Positions 18,469 to 29,476 of a DNA stretch of 64,000 bases are shown piece by piece. Each line of letters starts with the position of its first letter. Position 1 is the first letter of the stretch. The stretch comes from Prorocentrum cordatum. Taxonomy: Eukaryota > Sar > Dinophyceae > Prorocentrales > Prorocentraceae. Both the position numbers and the translations under genes were made by a program. The notes under the pieces were generated by a model. It was not told the origin of the DNA. It did no database searches and worked only from the letters and a program-made list of their open reading frames with translations. The stretch lies in the NCBI GenBank assembly GCA_963575745.1, contig CAUYUJ010003947.1, positions 57,501 to 121,500 of the forward strand, in the 5' to 3' direction.

Positions 18469-19205
18469 TTTTTTCTCGGCGGGGATCATTGAGGAGCACC
18501 CTGGATCCTCCTGCGAGAAAACCGCGCGCGAAACCGACAAAAACACAGGGAATGAAGAGTGCCCTCGAGGGCGCGAAGTTACTCGCGCTTCGCAGTGCGG
18601 CTCCGATCCTCTCGAGTCTCTCTCCTCTCCTCCTCCTCCTCCTCCTCCTCCTCCTCCGCCTCCTCCTGGATCCTCCTCCGCCCTCCTCGCTTCCTCCTCG
18701 TCCTCCGCCTCCTCCTCCTCCTCGTCCTCGTCCTCGTCGTCCTCCGTCCTCCTCCTCCTCCTCCTCCTCCTCCTCCTCCTCCTCCTCCTCCTCCTCCTCC
18801 TCCTCCTCCTCCTCCTCCTCCTCCTCCTCCTCCTCCTCCTCCTCCTCCTCCTCCTCCTCCTCTTCCCCCCCCCTGGGAGGCGGCGCGAGAGCGCGAAGCT
18901 ACTCGCCCTTCGCGCGTCGCCCAGCGCGAAGCGCGAAGTTGGGAGCCCTTGGGGAATGGACGTCCGAGCGACGGGGAGCGACCGCACCCGCGAGCGCCCA
19001 CTCGCGGCTGGCCCGCGAGCGCCCACTCGCTCTCGCGAGCGCCCACTCGAGCGCCCACTTTTTTTCTCGGCGGGGATCATTGGGGAACATCCTGGATCCT
19101 CCTGCGAACCAAAAGAAAAGAAAAACAAAAAAACAAAAAAAAACAAAAACGCGCACGAAGCCGGAAAAAAACACAGGGAATGGCCGTCCGAGCGACGGGG
19201 CTGCT
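18469..19205. repeat. duplicated segment around a (CTC)n array
   Basis: TTTTTTTCTCGGCGGGGATC at 18469 and at 19058 starts two copies of about 50 bp, each followed by CCTGGATCCTCCTGCGA and later ACACAGGGAATG. Between them are a CTC array (18620-18865) and GCGAGCGCCCACTC repeats. The arrangement indicates a segmental tandem duplication that includes the array. Confidence 0.7.
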
Positions 19206-19326
19206 TGGACCGCACCCGCGCGCGTCCCAGGCGCACGGCGCCTCCTGGCTGCGGGCAGAGGCGCCATCCCACGCCGCAGGGGGGCGGGGAGGGGCGCCGC
19301 CGCCGCCGCCTTCGGCGTCGAAGCGG

Positions 19327-19377
19327 GGGAGGGGGAAGGAGGAGGAGGAGGAGGAGGAGGAGGAGGAGGAGGAGGAG

Positions 19378-19413
<36 letters not shown>

Positions 19414-19586
19414 GAGGGAGGGAAGGAAGGAGGGAGGGAGGAGAGGGAGGGAGGGAGGGAGGAGGGAGGGAGGGAGGAGGAGGAGGAGGAGGAGGAGGAG
19501 GAGGAGGAGGAGGAGGAGGACGACGACGAGGACGACGAGGACGACGAGGACGACGAGGACGACGAGGACGACGAGGACGACGAGGA

Positions 19587-19619
<33 letters not shown>

Positions 19620-20112
19620 AGGGAGGGAGGGAGGGAGGGAGGGAGGGAGGGAGGGAGGAGGGAGGGAGGGAGGGAGGGAGGGAGGAGGGAGGAGGGAGGA
19701 GGAGGAGGAGGAGGAGGAGGAGGAGGAGGAGGAGGAGGAGGAGGAGGAGGAGGAGGAGGAGGAGGAGGAGGGAGACGGAGAAGGAGGAGGAGGAGGAGGA
19801 GGAGGAGGAGGAGGAGGAAGGCATTGTCGTCGGCTCCGTCGTCGTCGGCGTCGGCGTCGGCGTCGGCGTCGTCGTTTCGATGTTCGAGGTTCGAGGGTTC
19901 CGGGCGCTGCCGTCGGTTCTCGGTGGCCATCCAGCCTCGGGGTGCTCTCCAGCGGCTGCGCCTCGCAGAGGGCATCTGGGGGTTGCCCGGATCGTCCCGA
20001 ACGGCCGCCAGAGACCCGAGTTACGGCCCAGAAATCGAGCGAGCCAGGAGGAGGAGGACGAGGAAGAGGGAGGAGGAGGAGGAGGAGGAGGAGGAGGAGG
20101 AGGAGGAGGAGG
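19327..20112. repeat. compound GAG / GACGAGGAC / GGGA array
   Basis: Several purine-only arrays in series: GAG, then GAC/GAG at 19380-19410 and 19510-19615, GGGA tetramers (19618-19690), GAG again to 19815, a GTCGGC stretch (19825-19875) and GAG (20048-20110). All long frames here are artefacts. Confidence 0.95.
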
Positions 20113-20150
20113 AAGAGGGAGTAGCGGCGACACGCTATGACTTGCGAGCT

Positions 20151-20246
20151 GATAGCGTGTCTCTCCGCTCCGCGGGGCGGGAGACTGGGAAAGTCTCTGG
20201 ACGCTGAAGCGTGGTGGGCCAGGACTGGCGGAGCAACACGCTAAGC
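20151..20246 (+). mobile_element. family D TIR element, copy 1
   Basis: It begins GATAGCGTGTCTCTCCGC and ends GGCGGAGCAACACGCTAAGC, so the ends are inverted. The interior ACGCTGAAGCGTGGTGGGCC and GGCCAGGACTGGCGG matches, in opposite orientation, the element at 42956 and the short copy at 47511. A further CGACACGCTAT end lies just outside at 20128. It is non-coding. Confidence 0.6.
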
Positions 20247-20287
20247 AAAAGTTCCCAACCACACCGCCGTTGGAGCCAGCCGCCGAC

Positions 20288-20953
20288 ATGGCAGGGGATC
20301 GCTCTCTGGACGACCCAGCAGCGACGTGCGCAGCCACGATCGAGTACCGCGTCTTCAGCAACATCGCCAAAGTCTCCCTGGGTTAGCATACCACAACCAC
20401 ACGCCTCAACCAGTTTTTAGGAATCGACCGCGCACAACTCGCAACGGGCGACAATGAAATATTCGACAAGCTCGGGCCACATGACGTCGCACTTGAGGCC
20501 CCACAAATTCCAGCAGGACGGCCAGGCTTTACTGATGTTCAGCGATCACAAGGGGAGAGAGGCTCTCAACCGATAGTCCTCCTTAGGACCGCCGCCTCGA
20601 CCCACAGAAGACATGGGCATGCGGACGTATCCCCGACTCACGCTGCAGAGCACGGCTTCCGAGGCATCGCTTACGACAGCGAAGACCTGCATGTCATTGC
20701 ATCCGGCCGATTTCGAAACGGACACCACGCAAGAGGACGAAAACCATTTTCAGCACAGTCAAATTGGCATCGCCTCCTCGAGCTCATCATGGTGCACCCT
20801 ACAAGGAGGGTCGTCATCGAGGACCACCCGCCACAGCCGGCCATCATTCGCGCTGACCGCGAAGTTGCCCGCGCTCTCCGGGAAGCTCAGGACGACCTCG
20901 TGCTCCGCTTGTCGGGGGCCCCCACACGGTGCGCTGATCACACCGTGCGGTGA
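20288..20953 (+). pseudogene. unrecognised coding frame with one internal stop
   Basis: From ATG 20288 the frame reads MAGDRSLDDPAATCAATIEY, meets TAG at 20384-20386, then stays open for about 188 codons to TGA 20951-20953 (RLNQFLGIDRAQLATGDNEI; GFRGIAYDSEDLHVIASGRF). Composition is normal for a globular protein. Either it is a pseudogene, or the stop lies in an unrecognised intron. No family recognised. It follows the family-D element directly. Confidence 0.45.
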
Positions 20954-21125
20954 GTCGGTGGGCATTCGGGGTCACCGCACGGTTTTGGGACTCGGGTCGT
21001 TCTCCGAGGACGTCTCGGGCGACAGGGGCCTCCGAGGTCCCAAGACCGTGCGGTGACGGACCGTGCGGTGAACTCTTGGGGGATTTCGAGGTCACCGCAC
21101 GGTCTGTTACCGCACCGTTTCGGGA
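20922..21125. repeat. cluster of inverted CACCGCACGGT words
   Basis: ACCGTGCGGTGA and TCACCGCACGGT alternate at least six times in 200 bp, several as adjacent inverted pairs (for example 20944 and 20978, 21046 and 21061, 21091). They could form hairpins or be binding sites. Nothing coding is clear. Confidence 0.65.
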
Positions 21126-21505
21126 CTCCCAAGCTTGGTCTCATCGCGGCGTCAGATCGGCGACGCGACCTGACCATCACAGCGGCGGCGACCGCAATGA
21201 CGACGATTTCGGCACCTTCGCCCCAGAAGCAGGGTGGCCCAGCAAAGGGTCCGCTGGGCAGCGACCACCTCGGCCCCCGCCCGGGGCAGCACCAAGGGCG
21301 TTCACCACTGCTGCGGAGACCCATGCCAAGAAACACCCTGCTTGCCAACCGGGGTGCCCAGGGTTTCTTGGGTTTCGATGGTTTTGCTACGGAAAGCGTG
21401 CCGTCCCCACACCAAGAATCAATGCACATCCTGGGATCTCAGGGTTGGGTTTATTGTGGACGTTTCTTGTGGACTGGCCTCCACTGTGGTGGGTTCACCA
21501 GTTCC
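21126..21505. other. no recognisable gene
   Basis: Several frames are open for 60-200 codons but none has a recognisable domain, and they disagree between strands. Confidence 0.35.
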
Positions 21506-21680
21506 TCCTTAGGATCGAGGTGTCAGGATCGAAGCTCTAGGAAGTGGTTTGACAGTTTGGGTCGCTCGGGGGGTGCTCCAGAGTCTTCTGGTGGCCCCAT
21601 GTCCTCGAGAACATGGCGATTCCTCGAGGAAGTGGCGACACCCTGGGTGGTGACCCTCCCTTAACATTGCCTGGGGCCCG
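21506..21680 (+). repeat. dispersed repeat K, copy 1
   Basis: The end part (GAGGAAGTGGCGACACCCTG, then GGTGGTGACCCTCCCTTAAC) matches 52258-52400 (GAGGAGGTGGCGACCCCTCA; GTGGTGACCCCCCTTTGAC), with a more diverged upstream part. Confidence 0.5.
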
Positions 21681-21859
21681 ACTGGGAGCTCACTGCTCGC
21701 CCATGGCAGCCGCAGCAGCAACCGCGCGGCGGCGTGGGGGGGGGGGGCGCTTCAAGGGCACCGACGGTGGCGCGGAAGGCGGCAACGGGCCACCTTGCAA
21801 GGATATGGGAACCACCGCGGCGCGAGACACCGCGCCACTTGGAAGCCGACATTCGCGCG

Positions 21860-22628
21860 GGCCCAAGCGACTTCCAGCGCCACGTGACCCACCTCACCAG
21901 CATGGTGCGCGAGCCCACCACGCGCGTCTATCCCAAGCCTCCTGCGGTCCAGGGACCACACCACACCCCGAGCACTACCGCGCTGCGCCAGCGGAGCTGC
22001 AGCCACTGCGAGCAGGCACACTGCAGACCCTGCTCTACCACCGTGCGCCCTCGCCTGTCGGCCGAGTGGACCGCCCGTTTCATGTGCAGCCACCGGCTAC
22101 GCGGCGTCCGCGCGTACACCGACCATTGCGTGGACCACAGCACATGCCTTGAATGCAAGACGATCGCGGGAAAGGCATCCGTCTTTTGCGACCGCATGGC
22201 CGACTGCGCCGACTGGCAGGGGATCCACCACGATGTTCGAAGCAAACGACAGGTCCACAGGATAAGTAGCCCTTCGCGGACAACCGCCACGCGACACTCG
22301 CACTCGACATGGGGCGACGCTCCGACGTTGTCGTCAAGGCGCCCTGCGACGGCGACAGCGAACTACCGATTGCGATTATGCAACCCACGCCACCATCAAG
22401 AAGCGCAACGACCACGAGGACCAGCACGGCGTCTGCCACCGGGAAGAGGCACCCGGGAGCTTCGACTGCGGCGATGCCCGCATCCGCAAGCGCCCGGGAG
22501 ACGTCGCCCTCGACGAGACTCACCCCTCTGATTCCCACGCCATCACGTCCATCAGGAGGTGCACGCGGGACGCGGCCACCCAGACCCGCTTCGGCGGGCA
22601 CGCCATGTCTGACAACCACCCCATCTGA
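21860..22628 (+). pseudogene. Cys/His-rich coding island with frame changes, unrecognised
   Basis: One frame reads CSHCEQAHCRPC, then CVDHSTCLECKTIAGKASVF and FCDRMADCADWQGIHHD (to about 22260). The next reads FADNRHATLALDMGRRSDVV (22273-22370). The third reads THATIKKRNDHEDQHGVCH and continues to TGA 22626-22628. Together they look like one protein of about 250 residues with a zinc-binding Cys cluster, broken by two frameshifts or introns. No match to a known family is claimed. Competing minus-strand frames are Val/Gly-rich and less convincing. Confidence 0.4.
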
Positions 22629-22759
22629 GGGACAGACCACCACCACGACGCAGCCAGCGGGGAGGCCCCTCGATGGGATTTCCTGGCTCGATGCGAATTG
22701 ATCCTCACCCAAAGGAGCGGCCAGCCACGACACCCCTAGTTACGGCTGGGGCGATCGTC

Positions 22760-22915
22760 ACGGATTGTGCCCAGGAGACTCCAGACCCTGGAGGGATCCT
22801 TATCCGACGAGGGCGGCAGCGATGCCCATGGCCAATCCACGATGGCCGTTCCCACCGGCTTCCAGACCCTGGATTCCTTGTCCAGTTCCTGATCGAATGC
22901 CCTCACGGTACCTCC
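22760..22915 (-). repeat. dispersed repeat H, copy 1 (inverted)
   Basis: On the minus strand it reads GAATCCAGGGTCTGGAAGCC, TGGATTGGCCATGG, GCCGCCCTCGTCGGATAAGG and CCCTCCAGGGTCTGGA. The same order occurs on the plus strand at 59200-59350 with few changes. About 150 bp; no inverted ends seen. Confidence 0.75.
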
Positions 22916-23332
22916 GTCTGCCGCGGCTTCTGCGGGCCCCCGGCCAACGCCGCTCCGCTCCACCGGCCGCGGCGGCGGCCGCCCCCCACACACACACACG
23001 GGGTCTCGGCCTCCCTACCAGCGCACGCCTTGAAAAGAAGAGCAGCCCATGTTCTCGCCCACCTGAGTTGGACACCTCGCGCGTTTTTGTTTTGGAACCA
23101 TGTGCAGTTATTCACAGCGCTGCGGCGCCCCCGCCGAGCTCGAATGAGGCCATCCGACGGGACGTTTTCCGGCGTCTGTCTGTCTGCATAGCTATTTCTA
23201 GATGTGTTGTGTGTGTGTGTGTCGTTCTCTCTCTCTCTCTCTCTCGTACCCCATGTATGTATGTATGCATATACCGCATAGACAACCCTTCGGGTGATAA
23301 GGAGGTGAGGGGGGGGAGGGACCAACGTCGCA

Positions 23333-24083
23333 CTCGATTGATCTCACTATCGAACTCACTACCGATCTCACAATCGATCTCAATCGATAGATCTCACAAT
23401 CGATCTGACTATCGATCTCACAATAAATCTCACAATCGATCCCACAATCGATCTCACATTCGGTCTCGCTATTGATCTCACAATCGATATCACAATCGAT
23501 CTCGCATTCGATCTGACTATCGATCTCACTATCAAACTCACTATCGATCTCATTATCGATCTCACATTCGGTCTCACTATCGATCTCACTATCGATATCA
23601 CAATCGATCTCACAATCGATCTCGCATTCGGCCTCACTATCGATCTCTCTATCGAACTCACTTTCGATCTCATTATCGATCTCACTATCGACCTCACTAT
23701 CGATATCACAACCGAACTCACAATCGATCTCACATTCGGTCTCATCATCGATCTCACTATCGAAATCACTACCGATCTCATTACCGATAGTGATCTCACT
23801 ACTAACTCAATCGATCGATCTCACAATCGATCTGACTATCGATCTCACAATAGATTCCACAATCGATCTCACATTCGGTCTCACTATCGATCTCACTATC
23901 GATATCACAATCGATCTCACAATCGATATCCCATTCGGTCTCACAACCGATCTCACTATCGATCTCATTATCGATCTCACATTCGGTATCACAATCGATC
24001 TCACAATCGATCTCACAAGCGATCTGACATTCGATCTCACGTTCGATCTCACAATCGATATCACTACCGATCTCACTATCGAT
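23333..24083. repeat. 12-bp satellite (ATCGATCTCACA type)
   Basis: About 60 units of a 12-bp repeat, ATCGATCTCACA/T with TTCGGTCTCAC and TATCGATCTCAC variants. A short break near 23790-23815 divides it in two. Because 12 is a multiple of three, every frame is open (IDLTIDLT and similar); this is not a protein. Confidence 0.9.
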
Positions 24084-24107
24084 CATCAAAACAAAACATC
24101 AACATCG

Positions 24108-24138
<31 letters not shown>

Positions 24139-24171
24139 CAATATCATCACCATAATCGGGACACCGACGGG

Positions 24172-24420
24172 GCACCGGCGGGACACCGCGGGCCCCCGGC
24201 CGCCCGGAAGGGAGTCATTTGGTCCGGCCGCGCCTCAGCCACACGGGACACCAGCGGGACACCGGCGGGACACCGCGGGCCCCCGGCCGCCCGGAATGGA
24301 GTCATTTGGTCCGGCCGCGCCTCAGCCACACGGGACACCAGCGAGACACCGGCGGGACACCGCGAGCCCCCGGCCGGCCGGAAGGGAGACATTTGGTCCG
24401 GCCGCGCCTCAGCCACAGGA
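24172..24420 (+). repeat. 87-bp tandem repeat, three copies
   Basis: Units built on GGGACACCGGCGGGACACCG, then a TCATTTGGTCCGGCCGCGCC tract, recur with the TCATTTGG word at 24215, 24302 and (as ACATTTGG) 24389, that is every 87 bp. Near-identical, so a recent expansion. Confidence 0.85.
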
Positions 24421-24439
24421 GACTTTCTCTCGCCCGCCC

Positions 24440-24526
24440 ACGCAGCTTCGCCTCGCCCGCACGGCACGCACGGCACGCACGAACACGAAACCGAAATCGA
24501 TTTCCCGGTAAGGGGGCTCTCCGTTC
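24440..24526 (-). repeat. dispersed repeat I, copy 1 (inverted)
   Basis: The minus strand reads GGAACGGAGAGCCCC, GAAATCGATTTCGGTTTCG, GTTCGTGCGTGC and GAGGCGAAGCTGCGTG, matching 31082-31158 on the plus strand. Confidence 0.65.
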
Positions 24527-24552
24527 CACTTCGATCTCACCCCCTCACCTCC

Positions 24553-25315
24553 GATACATAGATGTGTATGCATGCGTGTATGCATGTATGGATGGTTGTG
24601 TGTATGTATGTCGTGTTGCATATGTGTATAGTTGTTTGTGTGTGTATGGATACATGCATATTTGTAAATATGCATGCATGCATGCATGCATGTATGTATG
24701 TATACATAGACGCGTATGCAATTGTGTGTGTTCGTACGTATGTATGTACGTGTGTACATGTGTTCATATATGTATGTATGTGTACCTGTATGCATGCATG
24801 CATGTATGGGTATACGTATGTATCGGTGCGCGTATGTAGGTATGTTTGTATGGATGGTTGTATGTGTGTATGTGTATGGATGTATGCATGCGTGAATGCA
24901 TACATGTATGGTTGTATATATGTATACGTGCATGCATTCATGCGTGTATGCGTGTACGTATGCATGGACGTATGTGTGTATGTATGTACGTGTGTGCGCG
25001 AATGTAGTGTTGTATGTAGGAATGGATGTGTGCATGCATGCATGTATGTATGTAGGTATGTGTATGTTGTATGTGTGTATGCGCGTATGCATGTATGTAT
25101 GTATGTGTGCGTGTATGTATTGATGTGTCCATATATGTGTGCGTGTTTGTGCGTGTGTATGGGTGTGTATGTAGGTATGCATGTGTGCATGTGCGATTGT
25201 TTGTATGCGTATGTCTGTGCATGTATGCATGGGTGTATGCATGTGTATGTGTGCACGGTTGCATGTGTATATACATGCATGTATGTATTGATGTGCGTAT
25301 GCATGAATGGTTTGT
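24553..25315. repeat. (ATGT)n-like array
   Basis: TATG/TGTA/CATG tetramers with many point changes over 760 bp. Poly-Cys/Met/Val frames on plus and poly-His/Thr frames on minus are artefacts. Confidence 0.9.
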
Positions 25316-25440
25316 AGTGGAATGGGAATTAGCGCAATGGAATATAATATACTGTATTGTAGTTCGATGGGGTGGAATGCAATGTATGGTAGGTGTGCTT
25401 GTGTATATTCTATATATATATATATATATTGATCGTTACC

Positions 25441-25498
25441 TCTCTCTCTCTCGTTCTCTGCCTCTACCTCTCCCTCTCTCTCTCTCTCTCTCTCCAGA
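25441..25498 (+). repeat. (CT)n tract, possible polypyrimidine tract of a 3' splice site
   Basis: The CT repeat ends CTCTCTCCAG directly before the coding segment of E2. This has the layout of a branch/polypyrimidine/AG acceptor. Confidence 0.5.
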
Positions 25499-25856
25499 TC
25501 CCCCTCTCGCCACTCTTGGAATCAAACCAGCGGATGTCCCCATGGCCCTATCCACGTCTGGACATGATTGCATGCAGTTTGACGTTAGCTATCACGATAC
25601 GAGGGGGCCATCGCCCAGTGATTACATCACCGTATGGCATCCAGGCGGCCACCAGAACACATTCCAAGAAGCTTATTATACCTCACCCATGTACACTGCT
25701 TACGGCGCCGTCCGCGAGGACAGAAGAATAAGCATCCGCGTCAAATGTTATACCAACGAGGCCAAGCAGGTCGCGCTCGCAGCCGGGCAGGCCACGGAAG
25801 CTACAACGGGGGAGCCAAAGGCCAGCCCAGAACATTCAACAGCTGGCCTTGCGTGA
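25499..25856 (+). CDS. unrecognised protein family E, copy 2
   Basis: Read after the CAG at 25496-25498, the frame gives LATLGIKPADVPMALST and PSPSDYITVWHPGGHQN, aligned with copy E1 over about 91 residues at roughly half identity and with only one-for-one changes. Conserved positions include GIKPxD, QFD, GPxPSDYI, GHQ, QEAY and IRVK. After about 25815 the frame diverges from E1 and stops at 25854-25856. A following open frame (25834-26058) may be its true continuation. Function unknown. Confidence 0.5.
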
Positions 25857-26058
25857 CGAAGAGGATTGCGACATGGCAGAGCAATCCGTAAAATATGAGG
25901 GCACCAACACCCCACCAACGTCGCCCAAAGGTCGATTTGAGCCACCAGGTTACGAGGAAGACTCCGAGGAATATTGGCTGTCCGTGCCAAACGTCCAAGG
26001 GATCTCGGACCAAACCGACGCGAGGCTCCGTGGCCGGGAAGCTGACCAACAGCAGTGA
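25834..26058 (+). CDS. acidic unrecognised segment following E2
   Basis: The frame reads NIQQLALRDEEDCDMAEQSV, then FEPPGYEEDSEEYWLSVP, and stops at 26056-26058. It is hydrophilic and acidic with no low-complexity bias, so probably real coding sequence joined to E2 by a frame change or a short intron near 25830. No domain recognised. Confidence 0.35.
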   Translation: MQQLALRDEEDCDMAEQSVKYEGTNTPPTSPKGRFEPPGYEEDSEEYWLSVPNVQGISDQTDARLRGREADQQQ

Positions 26059-26999
26059 CCAGCGTGGGCACCAGCCAAGCCACCCTGGCCCAGCACTGCC
26101 ACGCACGGCCTGCAGTGCACGCTGTGACGTGAGCCAGCGTCCATGTCTGGCATCACTGGGTACACAGTGGTTCACACTTACTACGCTCGGCTGTCATTCT
26201 TGAGCCTGCCGCTGCAGCGGGGCGGTGGCCGCTCACAGGAGCCACCCCTCGCAGGACAGCACGTCTGTGTGGCTGGGCGCGTCAATTCCATTCGTGTACA
26301 CGGCTTGTCAGGCAGCTCAGTGGCTTCAAGGATGCGTCGCCGAGCGTGTCATCGTGTTGTATCCGCTCCTCTTCCTCCTCTTCCTCCTCCTCCTTGGGTA
26401 CGTGCGCTCCTCCTCCTCCTCCTCCTCCTCCTCCTCTTCCTCCTCTTCCTCCCCTCCAGAACTTCGCGGTCGAAGAAAAGCAACAATAACAGCAAATCGA
26501 AAACGAACCCACTACAAAGCAAAAGCGGAACACACCCACAAAAAGCACCATGCTTCAGGAATCGGGCAGCTGATCTGTCTCTCTGCACCAACGGGAGTCG
26601 GCGGAAGGTCGGCAGAAGCCGACGTTAGAACGAGGGCGGCGGCTCTGCCGGCGGAGGTGAGTGTCAAAGTTTTCGCACGAGGGATGTCAATGCCGCCGTG
26701 CCCAGGATTCCCGAAGGCGGCCATATCTCGTAGCCGTTGCCATGTGATCAGCAGTGCTCGAATTCTTGCCGACAGTCCTCCAGTCCCTTCCCCTGATCAT
26801 TATGGTTGTGCGGGTTCTTCGTCCCCCAGCTATTCATAGCAAGGTCGCCTCAAGGAAAAAATGATCGAAGAATCAAACCTTAGAGAGCAGACACATGTAG
26901 TCAGCAACGAGCTCACTGAAGGCAGAAGTGCTGCAAGACACAGGTGCTCGGATGAAGGCGAAAGTTATCGAAGGCAAAATGCTTTGCGTTCACAAACAA
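26059..26999. other. unassigned, with (CTC)n at 26366-26455
   Basis: A CTC array with TTCC interruptions is flanked by sequence without recognisable genes. A short A-rich stretch (26470-26545) follows the array. Confidence 0.4.
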
Positions 27000-29280
27000 G
27001 TGCCTGATTGTGTGCGTGGGTGTGTGGATGTGTGTATGTATGTATGTATGTATGTATGTGTGTGTGTCTGTGTGTGCGGTGTGCGTGTGTGCGGCGTGTG
27101 TGTGTGTGTATATATGTGTGCGGTGTGTTTGTGTGTACGTGTGCGTGTGTGTGCGTGTGTGTGTGCGTTTGAGTGTTATTGTGTGCGCGTGTGTGTGTGC
27201 GTGTGTGTGTGATTTGTGTGTGTCAGTGTTTCGCGTGTGTTTCGTGTGCGCGTGGGCGTATGAGGGCGTGTGTGTGTGTGCGCATGTGTGTGTGGGGGTG
27301 TCTGTGGGTGTGTGTTTCGTGTGTATGTTTGTGTTTTACGTGTGTGTGTGTGTGTGTGTTCGCGTGTCTGTGTGTGCGTGTGTGTGGGCGTGTGTACAAC
27401 ACAGTGCGTTTGCGTGTGTGGGTGTGCGCGTGTGTGTGTGTGTGTGCGGCGCGTAAATGCGGTGTGTATGTGTGCGGTGTGTATGTATTTGTTCGTGCGT
27501 GTGTGTGCGGTGTGTATGTGTGTGCGTGTGTGTAGGCGTGTGCGTGCGTGTGTGCGTGTGTGAGGAAGTGTGTGTGTGTGTGTACGTGTGTGTGTGTGCG
27601 TGCGCTTGTGCGGGCGTGTGTGTGCTTATGGGTGCATGTCTTTGTGTGTGTGTGTACGTGTCTGTGGCTGTGTCTGTATGTGTGTCTGTGTCTGTGTCTG
27701 TGTCTGTGTGCGTGTGTGTGTGTGGGTGGGTGGGTGGGTGGGTGGGTGGGTGGGTGTGAGAATATACGCGTGCGTGCGTGCGTGCGTGCGTGCGTGGTGT
27801 GTGCGAGCATGCGTGCCTGAGCATGCGTGCGTGCACGCGTGCGTGCACGCGTGTGTGAATGCGTGTGCGTGTGTATGTGTGCGTGTGCGTATGCGTGTGC
27901 GTGTGCGTGTGTGTGTATGTGTGTGTGCTCCATCGCCAGCGCAGTGACTCTGCCTAGCCGCCGACGCAAAAAGTGTGTGTAAATGTGTGTTCCGTGTGTA
28001 TATGTGTTGTGGGAGTGTGTGGTTCGAGTGTGAGCGTGTGTGTGTGTGTGTGTGTGGGGGGGGGGGGGTTGTGTATGTGTGCCACACAGTGTTTGTGTGT
28101 GTGTGTGTGCGTGTGGGTGTGAGTGTGTGTTGTGTGTGAATGTGTGTTTGTGTGTTCTCGGACTTTCTCTGCCCTGTCGCTGTGCGGAGGGAGCGGCGCC
28201 AATAAAGTATGTTTGTGTGGTGTGTGTGTGTGTGCATGTGCGTGTGTGTGTATGTGTATGTGTATGTGCGCTCGTGTGTACATATGTAGACGTGTGTGTG
28301 TGTGTGTGTGTTCGTGTGTGCGTGTGTGCATGCGTGCGTGGGTGCGTGGGTGCGTGGGTGCATGCGTGAGGGTGTGGGTATGTGTGTGTGGATGTGTGGG
28401 TGTGTGTGTGGGTGTGCGTGGGTGCGCGTGGGTGTGCATGGTTGTGCGTGGGTGTGCGTGTGTGTGTGTGTGTGTGCATGTGTGTGCGTGTGTGTATGTG
28501 CATATGTGTGCGTGCGAACGTGCGTACGTGTGTGCGTGCGTGCGTGTGTGTGTGCGTGTGCGTGTGTGGGTCTGTGTGGTGTGTGTGTGTGGTGTGTGTG
28601 TGTGGTATCCGTGTGTGTGTGTGTGAATGTGTGTGTGCGTGTGTGCGCGTATGCGTGTGATCATGTGTGCGTGGGTGCGTGGGTGTATGGGTGCGTGGGT
28701 ACGTGGTTGCGTTCGTGGGTGTGTTGGCATGTGGGTGTGTGGGTGTCTGGGTGTGCGTGGGTGTGCATGGGTGTGCGTGGATGTGCGTGTGTGTGTGTGC
28801 GTGTGTGTGTGCGTGCGTGCGTGTGTGTGTGTGTGCGCGTTCGTGCGAGCGCGGGTGCGTGCGTGAGTGTGTGTATGGTGTGTGCGTGTGTGTGTGTGTG
28901 CGTGTGCGCGTGTGTGTGTGTGCGTGTGTGCATGAGTGCGTAGATGCGTGGGTGTGTGGGTGCGTGGATGCGTGGGTGCGTTCTCGGGTGTGTTGGTGTG
29001 TGGATGTGAGGGTGTATGGGTGTGGGTGGGTGTGCGTAGGTGTGCGTGGGCGTGCGTGCGTGCGTGTGTGTGTGTGTGCGTGCGTGTGTGTGTATGTGTG
29101 TGTGTGTGTCTGCGTCTGTGTGTGCGTGCGAGTGTGTGTGTGTGTGAGTGCGTGTGTATGTGTGTGCGTGCGTGCGTGTGTGCGTGGTGTTTGTGCGTGG
29201 TCTTGTGTGGTGTGTTTGTGGTGTGTGTTGTGTGTTTGTGGGTGAGTGCGTGTGTGTGTGTGTGCGTGCTGTGTGTTTCC
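27000..29280. repeat. 2.3-kb (GT)n / CGTG tract
   Basis: TG dinucleotides with CGTG, GGTG and GTATG variants, interrupted at about 27935-27980 and 28155-28205 by short non-repetitive segments. The long frames of Cys/Val (plus) and His/Thr (minus) are artefacts. Such tracts can form Z-DNA. Confidence 0.95.
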
Positions 29281-29476
29281 TTTGGCTTCGGCGCCCCGAG
29301 GCCGGCCAGACAACCGACGCCCTGGCCGTCCCCAACACCACGCAGGAAGCCCCGGCCACACCAGCCGCAGCTGCCCCTGCCCCCTGCCCTCGGCCCGGCC
29401 GCGGCACTGCGCGTCCGCCGCCGCGGCCACGGGACGCTCCTTTGCCCCACCCGCCCCCCTCCTCTCGGCCCCGCGT
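29281..29476. other. unassigned GC-rich DNA
   Basis: One plus frame reads [20 protein letters not shown], of normal composition, but no domain or splice partner supports it. Confidence 0.25.

Noticed and set aside
18307-20370. Several 350-690-residue Ser/Arg/Glu/Leu-rich proteins
   Set aside because: They follow from (GAG)n/(CTC)n and GGGA arrays, with every frame open.
23333-24083. CRISPR array
   Set aside because: The repeats are contiguous 12-bp units without spacers, in a eukaryotic genome.
24409-25317. 250-residue His/Tyr- or Cys/Met-rich proteins
   Set aside because: They are translations of an ATGT-type repeat array.
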